A stretch of DNA of 34,290 bases, taken from assembly GCA_903945495.1 (NCBI GenBank), contig CAJAVU010000043.1:1-34290 (forward strand), in the 5' to 3' direction. This stretch comes from an uncultured Flavobacteriales bacterium (lineage in GTDB: Bacteria > Bacteroidota > Bacteroidia > Flavobacteriales_D > Crocinitomicaceae). The translations under genes and the position numbers were made by a program. The notes beneath the pieces are model-generated. The model ran no database searches. It worked only from the letters and a program-made list of their open reading frames with translations, and was not told the DNA's origin. Of this stretch, positions 1 through 8,690 are shown piece by piece. Numbering within the stretch: position 1 is the stretch's first letter; every line of letters begins with the position of its first letter.

Positions 1-1
1 A

Positions 2-130
2 GAAAATAAAAATTGTGAAAAAGGTAGTAATACCTTCCAACTAAAGAATCTAACTGTCGCTCCAGGGATTTACTTCATTCAAGTAAGAATCGGAGAAACA
101 ATTAGTAGAGTTAAACATAGTATTCGCTAG
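2..130 (+). CDS. C-terminal fragment of a T9SS type A sorting-domain protein
   Basis: The window opens inside a gene. Frame 2 reads without a stop to TAG at 128-130 and gives 42 residues. They match the end of a type A T9SS sorting domain: alternating hydrophobic strands, a central L-x-V-x-P-G-I-Y-F-I segment, then a strand carrying I-G-E-T and a basic, hydrophobic tail ending in S-I-R. In T9SS cargo this domain directs passage across the outer membrane and is cleaved on export. Nothing can be said about the functional part of the protein, which lies to the left of the window. A strong terminator follows 21 bases after the stop, so this is the last gene of its transcript. Confidence 0.8.
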   Translation, partial: ENKNCEKGSNTFQLKNLTVAPGIYFIQVRIGETISRVKHSIR

Positions 131-151
131 TTTAGTAATTAATGGTCTAAC

Positions 152-183
152 AAAAAAGCACATCAGTTTTGATGTGCTTTTTT
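152..183 (+). terminator. Rho-independent terminator after the partial T9SS gene
   Basis: A perfect 14-bp inverted repeat (AAAAAAGCACATCA at 152-165 with its complement at 170-183) encloses a four-base loop GTTT. The 3' arm ends in six T. The A-run/T-run symmetry means it could also work on the minus strand, but no minus-strand gene ends here. Confidence 0.9.
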
Positions 184-300
184 GTTTTTGATTTACTGAA
201 ATGCTAAAAAATTTACTGAAAGACTGAAAAAATTCAGTCGTTATTTTGCTTGTAATGCTTAATTCAATAGGTTTGTTTTGAAATCACATAATTAATTAAA

Positions 301-726
301 ATGTTTAGATCGGATTTGATCAACAGATTGTTAAACGACACTTCTCTTTGTGTTAAAGAAAAAGAAAAACTTTTTGAAATTAGTTCAATTGAAAAAGGTC
401 CAATGTTTTTTGTCCAAAAGGATACGTTGTCAATTCAATTAGTATTTAATGTTACCGAATTACTAGCTTCAAAAGAAGGTACTGTTTGTTGTGAAATATT
501 GGTAACGTACTTGAAGTTAAACTATTTAGTTCAAAATGGGTTTTTAAGTTTATTTCTTGAGGATAACATTTCGAATTTGGAAGCATTGAATGTTACGAAA
601 ATTCAAAATTGTTTGAGCTTTTTTGAAGAATTGAAAGGTGAAAAGAAATCAAATTTAAACGAACATCAGCTAAATGCAATTAGTGTTTATGGAAAAAAAA
701 TGCATGAATCATTTATTCGAGTATAA
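301..726 (+). CDS. hypothetical protein, 141 aa
   Basis: I do not recognise this protein. It is a soluble, leucine-, lysine- and glutamate-rich sequence with no signal peptide, no membrane segment and no obvious catalytic motif. Residues 1-60 look alpha/beta, and the stretch around 85-120 is likely helical. It is transcribed alone between a terminator at 152-183 and the convergent glycosyltransferase gene. Its last 14 bases overlap the last bases of that gene (stop at 713). The ATG at 301 follows an AT-rich stretch without a Shine-Dalgarno sequence, as is usual in this phylum. AT-rich codon use and an intact frame suggest a real gene, but its role is unknown. Confidence 0.6.
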   Translation: MFRSDLINRLLNDTSLCVKEKEKLFEISSIEKGPMFFVQKDTLSIQLVFNVTELLASKEGTVCCEILVTYLKLNYLVQNGFLSLFLEDNISNLEALNVTKIQNCLSFFEELKGEKKSNLNEHQLNAISVYGKKMHESFIRV

Positions 727-1699
727 TTTCATTTCCACATTTAAAATCATTTTTTGGACACGCTTTGTGTCCATGTAAGCCACAAGGTCGACAAGTTAAT
801 TTTTCTACCTGTATTATTGTTGAATCTTCTGATAAAGGTCCAAATCCAAACGCTGGTATCGTTGAGCAGAAAAAGGCAGTTACTGGTGCATTCATCGCTG
901 AGGCAATGTGCAAAGGACCAGAATCATTCACGAAGTTGCGCTGTGCACTTTTCATTAATGCAGCAGATTCGAGTAAATTCAATTCACCCGCAAGATTTAA
1001 TCCGTTCGTAATTTTAGAACTTTGAATTATTTCTTCACATAAATTTCTATCATCTTTTCCTCCAAGTAAAATAATTCGACCTGAATTAGAATAACGTTGA
1101 ATTAATTCAATCCATTTTTCCTTCGGTAATTGCTTTGTGAACCAAACGCTCGCTGGAGCAAAACAGAAATACGGAGTGTTTTGAAAGGATTTCACTTTAT
1201 CAAAATGTCCTTTTGTTGGATACAACTCAGGACGTTTCAACGCAACAGCACCAAATTCTTTTATCATGGATAAATTGCGTTCTACTTCATGTGTTCCATT
1301 CCCTCCAACAGTGTCAGCAGCGGAGCTAATTTCATGTACAAAGGTTTTACTATACATGAACGAAAAAGGATTCTTTTTAAATCCATATTTCTTCTTCGCT
1401 CCTGAAAATCCTGCAATGATTCCACTGCTTGCAAAACGATGTAAATTAATCACCAAATCATATTCTTGCGAACGGAATTGTTTAATCAATTGAATCATCG
1501 AACGATACTTGCCTTTACTCTTGTCGAATGTGACACAGTAACGAATATTGGGATTGTTTTGCAAAAGCGATTCGTTTCCTTTTTTTACCAGTATGTCAAT
1601 TTCTGCTGAAGGAAAAATGCGTTTCAATTCAGATACAACTGGTGTTGCCAAGATGACATCTCCTAAAAAGGCTGTTTGGATGATAAGTATGCGCTTCAC
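713..1699 (-). CDS. Glycosyltransferase family 9 (lipopolysaccharide heptosyltransferase-like)
   Basis: This 328-aa protein has the layout of GT9 ADP-heptose:LPS heptosyltransferases (WaaF/WaaC type): an N-terminal Rossmann half with F-L-G-D-V-I-L-A (residues 11-18, D14 at the usual catalytic position), a middle LLGGKDD segment (211-217) and the donor-binding NDSGPLHIASA motif (258-268). Such enzymes add sugars to the LPS core at the inner face of the cytoplasmic membrane. A C-terminal Cys-rich tail (C303, C306, C314, C321) also occurs in some GT9 proteins. The start is a GTG at 1699, chosen because the protein begins directly with the family's basic-hydrophobic first strand and because a perfect -7 box lies just upstream. 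The sugar specificity cannot be read from sequence, so I give no gene symbol. Confidence 0.87.
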   Translation of the reverse strand: MKRILIIQTAFLGDVILATPVVSELKRIFPSAEIDILVKKGNESLLQNNPNIRYCVTFDKSKGKYRSMIQLIKQFRSQEYDLVINLHRFASSGIIAGFSGAKKKYGFKKNPFSFMYSKTFVHEISSAADTVGGNGTHEVERNLSMIKEFGAVALKRPELYPTKGHFDKVKSFQNTPYFCFAPASVWFTKQLPKEKWIELIQRYSNSGRIILLGGKDDRNLCEEIIQSSKITNGLNLAGELNLLESAALMKSAQRNFVNDSGPLHIASAMNAPVTAFFCSTIPAFGFGPLSEDSTIIQVEKLTCRPCGLHGHKACPKNDFKCGNEIILE

Positions 1700-1703
1700 G
1701 TCG

Positions 1704-1711
1704 CAAAGATA
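1704..1711 (-). promoter_or_regulatory. -7 promoter element (TATCTTTG), probable leaderless start of the GT9 gene
   Basis: On the minus strand TATCTTTG matches the Bacteroidota -7 consensus TAnnTTTG. Its final G lies four bases before the GTG start of the glycosyltransferase gene, so transcription would begin at or next to the start codon. No convincing -33 TTTG is seen at the usual 19-base spacing. Confidence 0.6.
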
Positions 1712-1714
1712 GGT

Positions 1715-4700
1715 CTATTTTAATAAACTTACGTGACCACGTTTCACGATTTCAATTCCATTGCCATCATGCATCACAACCATATAAATATACGTTCCTG
1801 TTTCGGCCATTTTCCCTGTACTTTCAATATATCCAGACCAACCTTCTAGCGGTGAATCTGTTTGAAAAACGACTTGTCCCCAACGATCAATTACTGTAAA
1901 ACGATAATCTGTTGGGTCGAAATTCGTGATAACAGGAATAAAGTTTGGATTCAATCCTTCTGGTGTGAACGCATTTGGAATGTAAATAAGTGGTTCAAAG
2001 ACTTCACACGCTATGTTCGATCGACTAATTTGCGGGTCATTGAATAAATTACTTCCTTCAATTGCCTCAACGTAATAGCATACTTTACCAGTAAACGAGA
2101 CATTGTTCAAGTCGTCTTCGAAATAACGAGCAGATGAAGGTAAGGAAGCTATTGGCGCTCCACTGAAATTGCCGTCAATTCCTCTGTAAAGATTGTAACC
2201 TAAAATTGCACCATCAAAATCGGTGTATTCATTCCATGTCAAATAATTCATGAGACGAACGTCATCTTTTTGAATTTTCAATAAGATGGTTTTACCAATG
2301 TTGGATACAGCTCCTGGTTGACCGCAACTGTCGATGATACGAGCGCGATACGTGTAACTAAACGCATTGACATCGACATCAGCATCTGTGTAACTTAAGT
2401 TGTTTGAAATGGCTGGTAATTGTGTGATTTCTTCAAAAATGCCTGAATCGTTCATTTTTTCAATAGCAATTGCTGTAATACCTCCGTTTACGTCAACCAA
2501 ATGTTTAATATCCACTTGATTTCCATTGACTGTTGCAACTTGTAAATAGTGAAAATCAGGCTGAGTAGGAGCAATAATACTCAAACAAGCTCTCTGCGAA
2601 AAGGATGAATCTCCAGTGGTCGAATAGGCCTTAACAAAAAAGCAATAATCCTGAAGCGGAAGTACATCAGCAGTGAAATTTGGTGTTGTTGAAGTCCCTA
2701 ATAAACTCCACGGTCCACCAACGATTTTGCCATAAATATCATAATGATCAATTCCTGACCAGCCAACGTAATCTGTCCACGTTAATTCAACTTCATTGCT
2801 ACAAATCAACAAATTGCTTGATAAGAACATGGTAGTATTGACATCCGCTTTTGCAGAAGTCTGATAAGTAGGTGGTATGGAAGGTGTAAAACAAGAATCA
2901 AAGGCAGCAACAGAATAGGAAAGTGGTCCTAGACTAACATCTGGTGAATAGGTGTAATTCGTATTGGAAATTCCCCAAACAGTATCCATTTCATACAAGA
3001 ATCCATTGGCGTCAAAAGTGTAAATAACATAGCCATAGGTATCTGGCTGATTGTTTTGATTCCAATTGATGCTCACATTATTTGTCAAAGTGTCGATGCT
3101 TACATTAGAAATCACCGGAATTGAAGGCGTAAGCATATCCTCAAAATCATCACCTTCTACATTTGATGTAAAATCGCACGGTTGATTTTCTAACACAATT
3201 TGGTAATTCAAAAAGGCTTCGCAAATGTCAATCGTGTCTTTGTAGAAATTTACACCGTAAGCAACGCTATCCACCATTGTCCACGTTCCAGTTGGATACT
3301 CACGATAGATGTAATAAAAATCGTTCATGTTCGCCTGTTGCGTAACTGTTGGATCATTCCATTGTAAAATAGCAGTTCCATTCGCAGGATTGGTTAACGC
3401 CAAATAAATATTTGAAACCGTATCGCTGTAACGCGTTGTGTTTCCATTGCATCCAGAAACTACCGCGATGAAATAATCATTTTGTTGCGTAACGAGTGGA
3501 TCAATCCACGAATTAGTGCCAATCGCAGGAAGTGTTGCCAATAAGCCGTTTTGCACAGAATGGATTTGGTATTCGATAAATGTTCCGCTTGGATTCGCTA
3601 CTGGATTCCATTCAATCGTTACGTTTCCTGCAGCATCTGAATGAATACAATTAATTGCTGGTGCTTGAATAACTCCTGGATTTACAACATTGATTGTGAC
3701 TGTTGCGTAACTCACTTTTGGCACTTGACAGTAATCATCCTGAATTCTAAAGACAAAATGATAGGGAATTAAATCTTGCGCGTTTCCATCGGCTCCAACC
3801 AAATGATCACAATCGGTTTGCCAATTGAATGTTGTTGAAACACCTTGAACTCCCGAAATAATCGGCGTTGAATTTAAGGTTGCACATGGAGAAATTCCGC
3901 ATCCAGTAGTACTCGTGAAGTTGGTACCGAACATTGGTCCAGAAGCAGAAAGCAAATTCGATTGTGGTGAGCCATCTTGCAACACTTCAACATCTGTTGA
4001 GCTTAAATTAAAGTTAACCAGCGTTCCAGCATTCACCGTTGTTTCAAACAAACCACCTGCGAAAGGAGCATTGATGATTGGTGCATTGTTAGCATTTGCG
4101 CAAGCTGTTACAACAATTTGCATTTCGCGTTCAACTTCAGCAATGAGAATTCCATTTCGGTACGATTTAACAGAAACTTTAACCGCATAATTTCCTAAAT
4201 TGAACGAAGTGAACGTCAATTCTCCGGAAGAACTATTTATCTGAGCCGCTACATTACTTGCGTTTAAACTCGCATCTGGCGTTGGTGATGAAAACGAAAA
4301 TCCTGGTTCAAACGGTACAGGAATTGGATTGATTGGCGGATTGTAAACGCCTGTTGGGAAATTGTTGTAGGGAATTCCAAAGTCAATGGCTAATGAATCT
4401 AAATCAGGATCAACTGCATTCATGTTGTAAACGTATGGAGAACCAGCACACGTAACGAAATTCGGAGCCTGAAGAAAAACAGGCGAATTATCGACACATG
4501 TTCCGGCACTTGTTCCGATGGCATACATTTTTGCGGCCAAGGTAATTCCGTACGTTCCAGGATTTGAGACATTTGTCAGTGCATTGCTTCGTGAAAAATT
4601 CTCATACGTAAAAACCCATCCATTTGCGGGAGGCGTTCCTGCAATGGCAATCGGTGCGCTTTGGTAGACAATTTTTTCAATAGCTCCAATTCCATTTCCA

Positions 4701-5005
4701 CCACTCGTCCCAGAACCACATGCAAGTGGAATAGGTGAGCCAGCAACAGGATTACAGCTTGGAGAAATATCTGTTCGTGATACAAACGGAAGTGTGATTG
4801 ATGTTAAAGTAGGATGATTCCAAACGCGTAAATTTTCTGAAATCGTGTTGACGTCAGCACCATTACAATCACGGTAAAAAACAAGTTGAAAAACGTAATT
4901 TCCGCCCTGACATTTCCACGTGATTTCCCCGCCCATAACATGGGAAGCTTTGGATGAAAATGAACATCCAACAACAATCAGGAGAATGAGTAACAGTCTT
5001 GGCAT
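1715..5005 (-). CDS. Large T9SS type B (gliding-motility C-terminal domain) secreted protein, 1096 aa
   Basis: The protein starts with a signal peptide (residues 1-20, hydrophobic LLLILLIVVG core, cleavage likely before SHVMGG). SHVMGGEITWKC followed by YRDCNG is a recurrent N-terminal module of Bacteroidota surface proteins. The middle (about residues 430-990) is a run of beta-sandwich repeats resembling fibronectin type III, rich in Y-x-I-Y and W-x-D patterns. Residues ~1007-1096 begin IYIPNAFTPEG and continue with DRWGQVVF and GWSG, the signature of the gliding motility-associated type B sorting domain. It is probably exported by T9SS and displayed at or released from the cell surface as an adhesin or structural protein. 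It lies 61 bases downstream of the M16 gene on the same strand and may or may not share its transcript. Ligand unknown. Confidence 0.88.
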   Translation of the reverse strand: MPRLLLILLIVVGCSFSSKASHVMGGEITWKCQGGNYVFQLVFYRDCNGADVNTISENLRVWNHPTLTSITLPFVSRTDISPSCNPVAGSPIPLACGSGTSGGNGIGAIEKIVYQSAPIAIAGTPPANGWVFTYENFSRSNALTNVSNPGTYGITLAAKMYAIGTSAGTCVDNSPVFLQAPNFVTCAGSPYVYNMNAVDPDLDSLAIDFGIPYNNFPTGVYNPPINPIPVPFEPGFSFSSPTPDASLNASNVAAQINSSSGELTFTSFNLGNYAVKVSVKSYRNGILIAEVEREMQIVVTACANANNAPIINAPFAGGLFETTVNAGTLVNFNLSSTDVEVLQDGSPQSNLLSASGPMFGTNFTSTTGCGISPCATLNSTPIISGVQGVSTTFNWQTDCDHLVGADGNAQDLIPYHFVFRIQDDYCQVPKVSYATVTINVVNPGVIQAPAINCIHSDAAGNVTIEWNPVANPSGTFIEYQIHSVQNGLLATLPAIGTNSWIDPLVTQQNDYFIAVVSGCNGNTTRYSDTVSNIYLALTNPANGTAILQWNDPTVTQQANMNDFYYIYREYPTGTWTMVDSVAYGVNFYKDTIDICEAFLNYQIVLENQPCDFTSNVEGDDFEDMLTPSIPVISNVSIDTLTNNVSINWNQNNQPDTYGYVIYTFDANGFLYEMDTVWGISNTNYTYSPDVSLGPLSYSVAAFDSCFTPSIPPTYQTSAKADVNTTMFLSSNLLICSNEVELTWTDYVGWSGIDHYDIYGKIVGGPWSLLGTSTTPNFTADVLPLQDYCFFVKAYSTTGDSSFSQRACLSIIAPTQPDFHYLQVATVNGNQVDIKHLVDVNGGITAIAIEKMNDSGIFEEITQLPAISNNLSYTDADVDVNAFSYTYRARIIDSCGQPGAVSNIGKTILLKIQKDDVRLMNYLTWNEYTDFDGAILGYNLYRGIDGNFSGAPIASLPSSARYFEDDLNNVSFTGKVCYYVEAIEGSNLFNDPQISRSNIACEVFEPLIYIPNAFTPEGLNPNFIPVITNFDPTDYRFTVIDRWGQVVFQTDSPLEGWSGYIESTGKMAETGTYIYMVVMHDGNGIEIVKRGHVSLLK

Positions 5006-5066
5006 CGTATTGTTAACGTAGAATCATGCTTTATAGTATGCAGACGAAAAATTCTAGACCAAGTTG

Positions 5067-6323
5067 CTATCCAGCAGAAACAACTGTCATGTCGTTCCAA
5101 CGAAGATATTTTTGCGCTAATTCTTGAATGCGTTCAGGCGTGATATGATTAATCGATTCGATCGACTTATTGTAAAAGTCTAAATCCAAATCATACGGTT
5201 CAACACTCATGTATAAATCTGTCATGGAATACGGTCCATCGGCACTTTTCAATAATTGTCCCAACATGTAGTTTTTCACCAACAACAATTCTTCTTCGCT
5301 CACCAATTCGGTTTGTAAACGTTCCATTTCAAACTGAATTTCTTTCAAGGTTGCATCTTTCACATCTTTTCCAACTTCGGTTGCAATCAGGAAATAACCT
5401 GTTTCATGTAACTCAGCCACCATCGTTCCAATTCCATAGGTATAACCTTTGTCTTCACGAATGTTTGACATCAAGCGACTACCGAAATAGTCACCGAAAA
5501 TGGTATTTAGAATCAAGAAGTCATTGTAATCTTCATGCGTTTTATTGAAGAGTATTTTTCCTACACGAATAGCAGTTTGTACGGCTCCATCTTTTACAAT
5601 GTGTGCTCCACCGCGAAGATTTTTGATTGAATTTTCAAATTGCGTATTAACTTCGGAAGACCAGCTTCCAGTCAAATCAATGATTTCATCAATTTCGTCT
5701 TGGTTCAAGTTTCCTACAACCACAACTTTACTCAAGCCATTCAAATAATTTTCTTGAAAAAAGTGCTTCAATTTTGGAATGGTGATTGAATCGAAATCTG
5801 CTTCATTCGTAATGCGTCCATAAATTGAGTCATTGAACAAACGTTGTTGAAATGCACGTTGTGCCAAGAAACTCACTTTTTCCATGTTCTGTTTGAACTT
5901 CTGACGACGATCAGCAATCAATTCTTCGACTTCATGCTCGATAAATGCAAGGTTTTGAATCGCATCTTGAATCACGCGAAGAATCGGTAAAATATTTTCT
6001 CGAAGGGAATAAATCGTAATGACAGCATTTTCGTTTGAAATACCCGATTCGAAAAATCCACCAAGATTATCAATCTCACTGTTAATTTGAATCGATGTTT
6101 TATCCTTTGTTCCAGAAAGCAATAAACCATTTACAAATGAAGAAATCCCAATGTCTCCTTTGATTGTTCCTGCATCAAAATACAAATCCAAACGCGTTGT
6201 TTCGTTCGGTACTTCCTTCATGAAAAACAACTTCGTGCTCGTCGAAATATCGAATACTTGTGGTTTAACAAAGTTTATTTTCTCGATAGGCAAAATTGCC
6301 GGTGTCTCTTTTCTATTAAGCAT
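5067..6323 (-). CDS. M16 family peptidase-like subunit without the zinc motif
   Basis: This 418-aa protein has the M16 (pitrilysin/processing-peptidase) fold pattern, including D-x-Y-F-D-A-G-T in the first domain and the glycine-rich SNIREDKGYTYGIG segment typical of the C-terminal M16 domain. No HxxEH motif occurs where the zinc site should be. It is therefore expected to be the non-catalytic partner, as in two-subunit bacterial M16B enzymes where the subunit carrying RxxxY completes the active site. Its start overlaps the stop of the catalytic subunit gene by 8 bases, so the two are translationally coupled. No signal peptide is visible, so a cytoplasmic location is likely, although some relatives are periplasmic. 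Confidence 0.87.
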   Translation of the reverse strand: MLNRKETPAILPIEKINFVKPQVFDISTSTKLFFMKEVPNETTRLDLYFDAGTIKGDIGISSFVNGLLLSGTKDKTSIQINSEIDNLGGFFESGISNENAVITIYSLRENILPILRVIQDAIQNLAFIEHEVEELIADRRQKFKQNMEKVSFLAQRAFQQRLFNDSIYGRITNEADFDSITIPKLKHFFQENYLNGLSKVVVVGNLNQDEIDEIIDLTGSWSSEVNTQFENSIKNLRGGAHIVKDGAVQTAIRVGKILFNKTHEDYNDFLILNTIFGDYFGSRLMSNIREDKGYTYGIGTMVAELHETGYFLIATEVGKDVKDATLKEIQFEMERLQTELVSEEELLLVKNYMLGQLLKSADGPYSMTDLYMSVEPYDLDLDFYNKSIESINHITPERIQELAQKYLRWNDMTVVSAG

Positions 6324-7560
6324 TGGTTGAAGCTTTAACTTTCAATAATGAACAGTTGGTTGGTTTTAAGATGTGCAAAGCCGTTTCTTGCAAATGACTT
6401 GGTTGAATCGCATGATAGATTTCATGTTCTGTATTGATTCCCTCAGCATCGCCAAGCAATTCAAACACGCACAAGTTCATTGCGCGGTTCAGCAATCCTT
6501 GTTCTTGAAATTCTTTTGATGTACGAATTTTAATCATCAAGCGATCTAATTCTTCTTGCGAAATTGGATGCGTTTGAATTTTATCCAATACCTTCCAAAG
6601 TGCTTTATCAAGATCTTCAAATGAAACGCCATCGTTCAGTTTTCCTGAAACCACCAAAAGTCCTTGGTCCATTGAACCTGTAATGTATGCGCCAATTTCA
6701 GAAACCAACTTTTGTTCTTTCTTCAAGGAAATATACAAGCGAGATGATTTATCACGACCCAAAGCATCGGACAATACATCAGCCATGTAAAAGCCTTCAT
6801 TTCTGCGTTCTGGCATTTTGAAAGCATAATAAAACGCATCGGTCGGAACTGGTCGTTCGATTGTTTTTTCTCTGAATTCGTTTTGCTCAGGTTCGCTTTC
6901 AAGAATGCGTGCAGGTTTAATTCCAGCTGGAATTGGGCCATACCACTTCTCAACAACTTCTTTTACGTAGTCCAATTCAAAATTTCCAGCGACACATAAA
7001 ATGGCATTCGATGGATTGTAATGCTTATGGAAAAAATCCTTCACATCTTCCATTGTTGCATCTTCAATGTGTTTGATTTCTTTCCCAATCGTTGCCCATT
7101 TGTACGGATGTTTTTCATACGCCAATGGACGCAATTCTAACCAAACATCACCATACGGTTGATTGAGGTAGCGTTGCTTAAATTCTTCAATTACCACATT
7201 GCGTTGAACTTCCAAACTTTTCGGAGTGAAGGCCAATGACAACATACGATCACTTTCCAACCACAAAGCAGTTTCCAAATTGTTCGCTGGAAGAACGTCG
7301 TAATAATTGGTGATATCGTTTGAGGTAAAGGCATTGCTTTCGCCACCTGCCATTTGCAAAGGAGCATCAAAATCAGGAATGTTCACTGATCCACCGAACA
7401 TTAAATGTTCAAATAAATGGGCGAATCCTGTTTTTTCTTCCACTTCATCGCGTGCACCTACATCGTACAATGTATTCACAACAGCTAAGGGCGTAGTTGG
7501 ATCTTTATGAAAAAGAACGGTAAGTCCGTTGTCTAATTTAAATCGTTCGAATTTGATCAT
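6316..7560 (-). CDS. M16 family zinc peptidase, catalytic subunit
   Basis: A 414-aa M16 metallopeptidase. The inverted zinc motif HLFEH occupies residues 48-52 (H48, E51, H52) within GFAHLFEHLMFGG. The third ligand is a glutamate of the NVVIEEF segment (E125 or E126). The N-terminal LDNGLTV strand and the downstream P-Y-G-D-V-W region also fit the family. It should cleave peptides inside a clam-shaped chamber formed with the inactive partner encoded immediately downstream (8-base overlap). Its start overlaps the stop of the nitronate monooxygenase-like gene by a single base (TAATG). The three genes therefore form one coupled unit. The substrate is unknown; peptide clearance or processing of exported peptides are possibilities. 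Confidence 0.92.
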   Translation of the reverse strand: MIKFERFKLDNGLTVLFHKDPTTPLAVVNTLYDVGARDEVEEKTGFAHLFEHLMFGGSVNIPDFDAPLQMAGGESNAFTSNDITNYYDVLPANNLETALWLESDRMLSLAFTPKSLEVQRNVVIEEFKQRYLNQPYGDVWLELRPLAYEKHPYKWATIGKEIKHIEDATMEDVKDFFHKHYNPSNAILCVAGNFELDYVKEVVEKWYGPIPAGIKPARILESEPEQNEFREKTIERPVPTDAFYYAFKMPERRNEGFYMADVLSDALGRDKSSRLYISLKKEQKLVSEIGAYITGSMDQGLLVVSGKLNDGVSFEDLDKALWKVLDKIQTHPISQEELDRLMIKIRTSKEFQEQGLLNRAMNLCVFELLGDAEGINTEHEIYHAIQPSHLQETALHILKPTNCSLLKVKASTNA

Positions 7561-8513
7561 TAAAATTGATATTTTTCAGTTTGTTGTTCGCTCAAAGCAG
7601 CTTTAAATTCAGTAAGTAATTCAGCAACTATTTCCGCTGCAGGTTTTATTTCGTCAATTAGTCCGACAATTTGACCAATTTCTAATTCTCCTTCCACAAT
7701 GTCTCCTTCAAACATGCCTTTTTTCGCACGACCACGACCTAATAATGCCGTTAATTCTTCAGGACTTGCACAGTTTTCATATGCTTTTTCCAATTGATGA
7801 AAGAATTCATTCTTCACCAAACGCACAGGTGTCAATTCTTTTAAAGTTAACAATGTATCGCCTTCTTTTGAGTCAACAACTACTTTTTTGAAGTTAGCGT
7901 GTGCACTTGATTCTGGCGTTGCGACAAAGCGACTTCCAATTTGCACGGCATCAGCGCCTAAATTCATTGCAGCCAACATTCCTCGTCCTGTTCCAATTCC
8001 ACCTGCGGCGATTAAAGGAATAGACAATTCTTTCGCAACCATTGGAATCAAACAAAGTGTCGTTGTTTCATCGCGACCATTGTGTCCACCCGCTTCAAAT
8101 CCTTCTGCAACAATCGCATCAACACCTGCATCTTGCGCTTTCAAGGCAAATTTTACACTTGATACCACATGAACGACTGTAATTCCGTGCGATTTTAAAT
8201 GTGCAGTCCATGTTTTTGGATTTCCTGCAGAAGTAAAAACAATCGGAACCTTGTGTTTGATAATCGTTTCGATGTGTTTATCGATATCAGGATAAAGCAT
8301 TGGCAAATTCACCGCGAAAGGTTTATCGGTCGCTGCTTTACATTTTATTACTTGATCTTCCAATACTTCAGGATACATTGAACCTGAGCCAAGAATTCCT
8401 AATCCACCTGCATTTGAAACAGCCGAAGCCAATTCCCAGCCTGAGCACCAAATCATTCCTGCTTGAATTATGGGATATTGAATATTAAAAAGAGAAGTAA
8501 TTCGATTCTTCAT
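7560..8513 (-). CDS. FMN-dependent nitronate monooxygenase / FabK-like enoyl-ACP reductase family protein
   Basis: This 317-aa protein begins with the family pattern R-I-T-x-L-F-x-I-x-Y-P-I-I-Q-A-G-M and continues with A-G-G-L-G-I-L-G, a phosphate-binding A-A-G-G-I-G-T-G-R-G, and EAGGHNGRDETTTL, which carries the catalytic-region histidine. It is a TIM-barrel FMN oxidoreductase. The same architecture covers nitronate monooxygenases (oxidative denitrification of nitronates) and FabK (the last reduction step in fatty-acid elongation). The sequence resembles both, and FabK cannot be excluded without phylogeny. It is first in a coupled operon with two M16 genes. The ATG at 8513 follows a 177-base divergent spacer shared with the 1193-aa secreted protein. 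Confidence 0.85.
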   Translation of the reverse strand: MKNRITSLFNIQYPIIQAGMIWCSGWELASAVSNAGGLGILGSGSMYPEVLEDQVIKCKAATDKPFAVNLPMLYPDIDKHIETIIKHKVPIVFTSAGNPKTWTAHLKSHGITVVHVVSSVKFALKAQDAGVDAIVAEGFEAGGHNGRDETTTLCLIPMVAKELSIPLIAAGGIGTGRGMLAAMNLGADAVQIGSRFVATPESSAHANFKKVVVDSKEGDTLLTLKELTPVRLVKNEFFHQLEKAYENCASPEELTALLGRGRAKKGMFEGDIVEGELEIGQIVGLIDEIKPAAEIVAELLTEFKAALSEQQTEKYQF

Positions 8514-8690
8514 AAAGCGTAATAAAAGCGTGTAAAAAACTCTGTTTTCAGAGACTTACGAAATTAAAATTTTTGACCGATAAAATGGCGTGGAAAGCTG
8601 TTTTTTATTCACGAATTCTCATTAAAACTGCACCAACTTTCATTTTTTACCGTCTTTAAATGAAAATTCATTAATTTAGTTCACAAACTA

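Noticed and set aside
190-222. Duplicate ATTTACTGAAA near 190 and 209 as a regulatory repeat
   Set aside because: Only two imperfect copies in an AT-rich spacer; could be chance.
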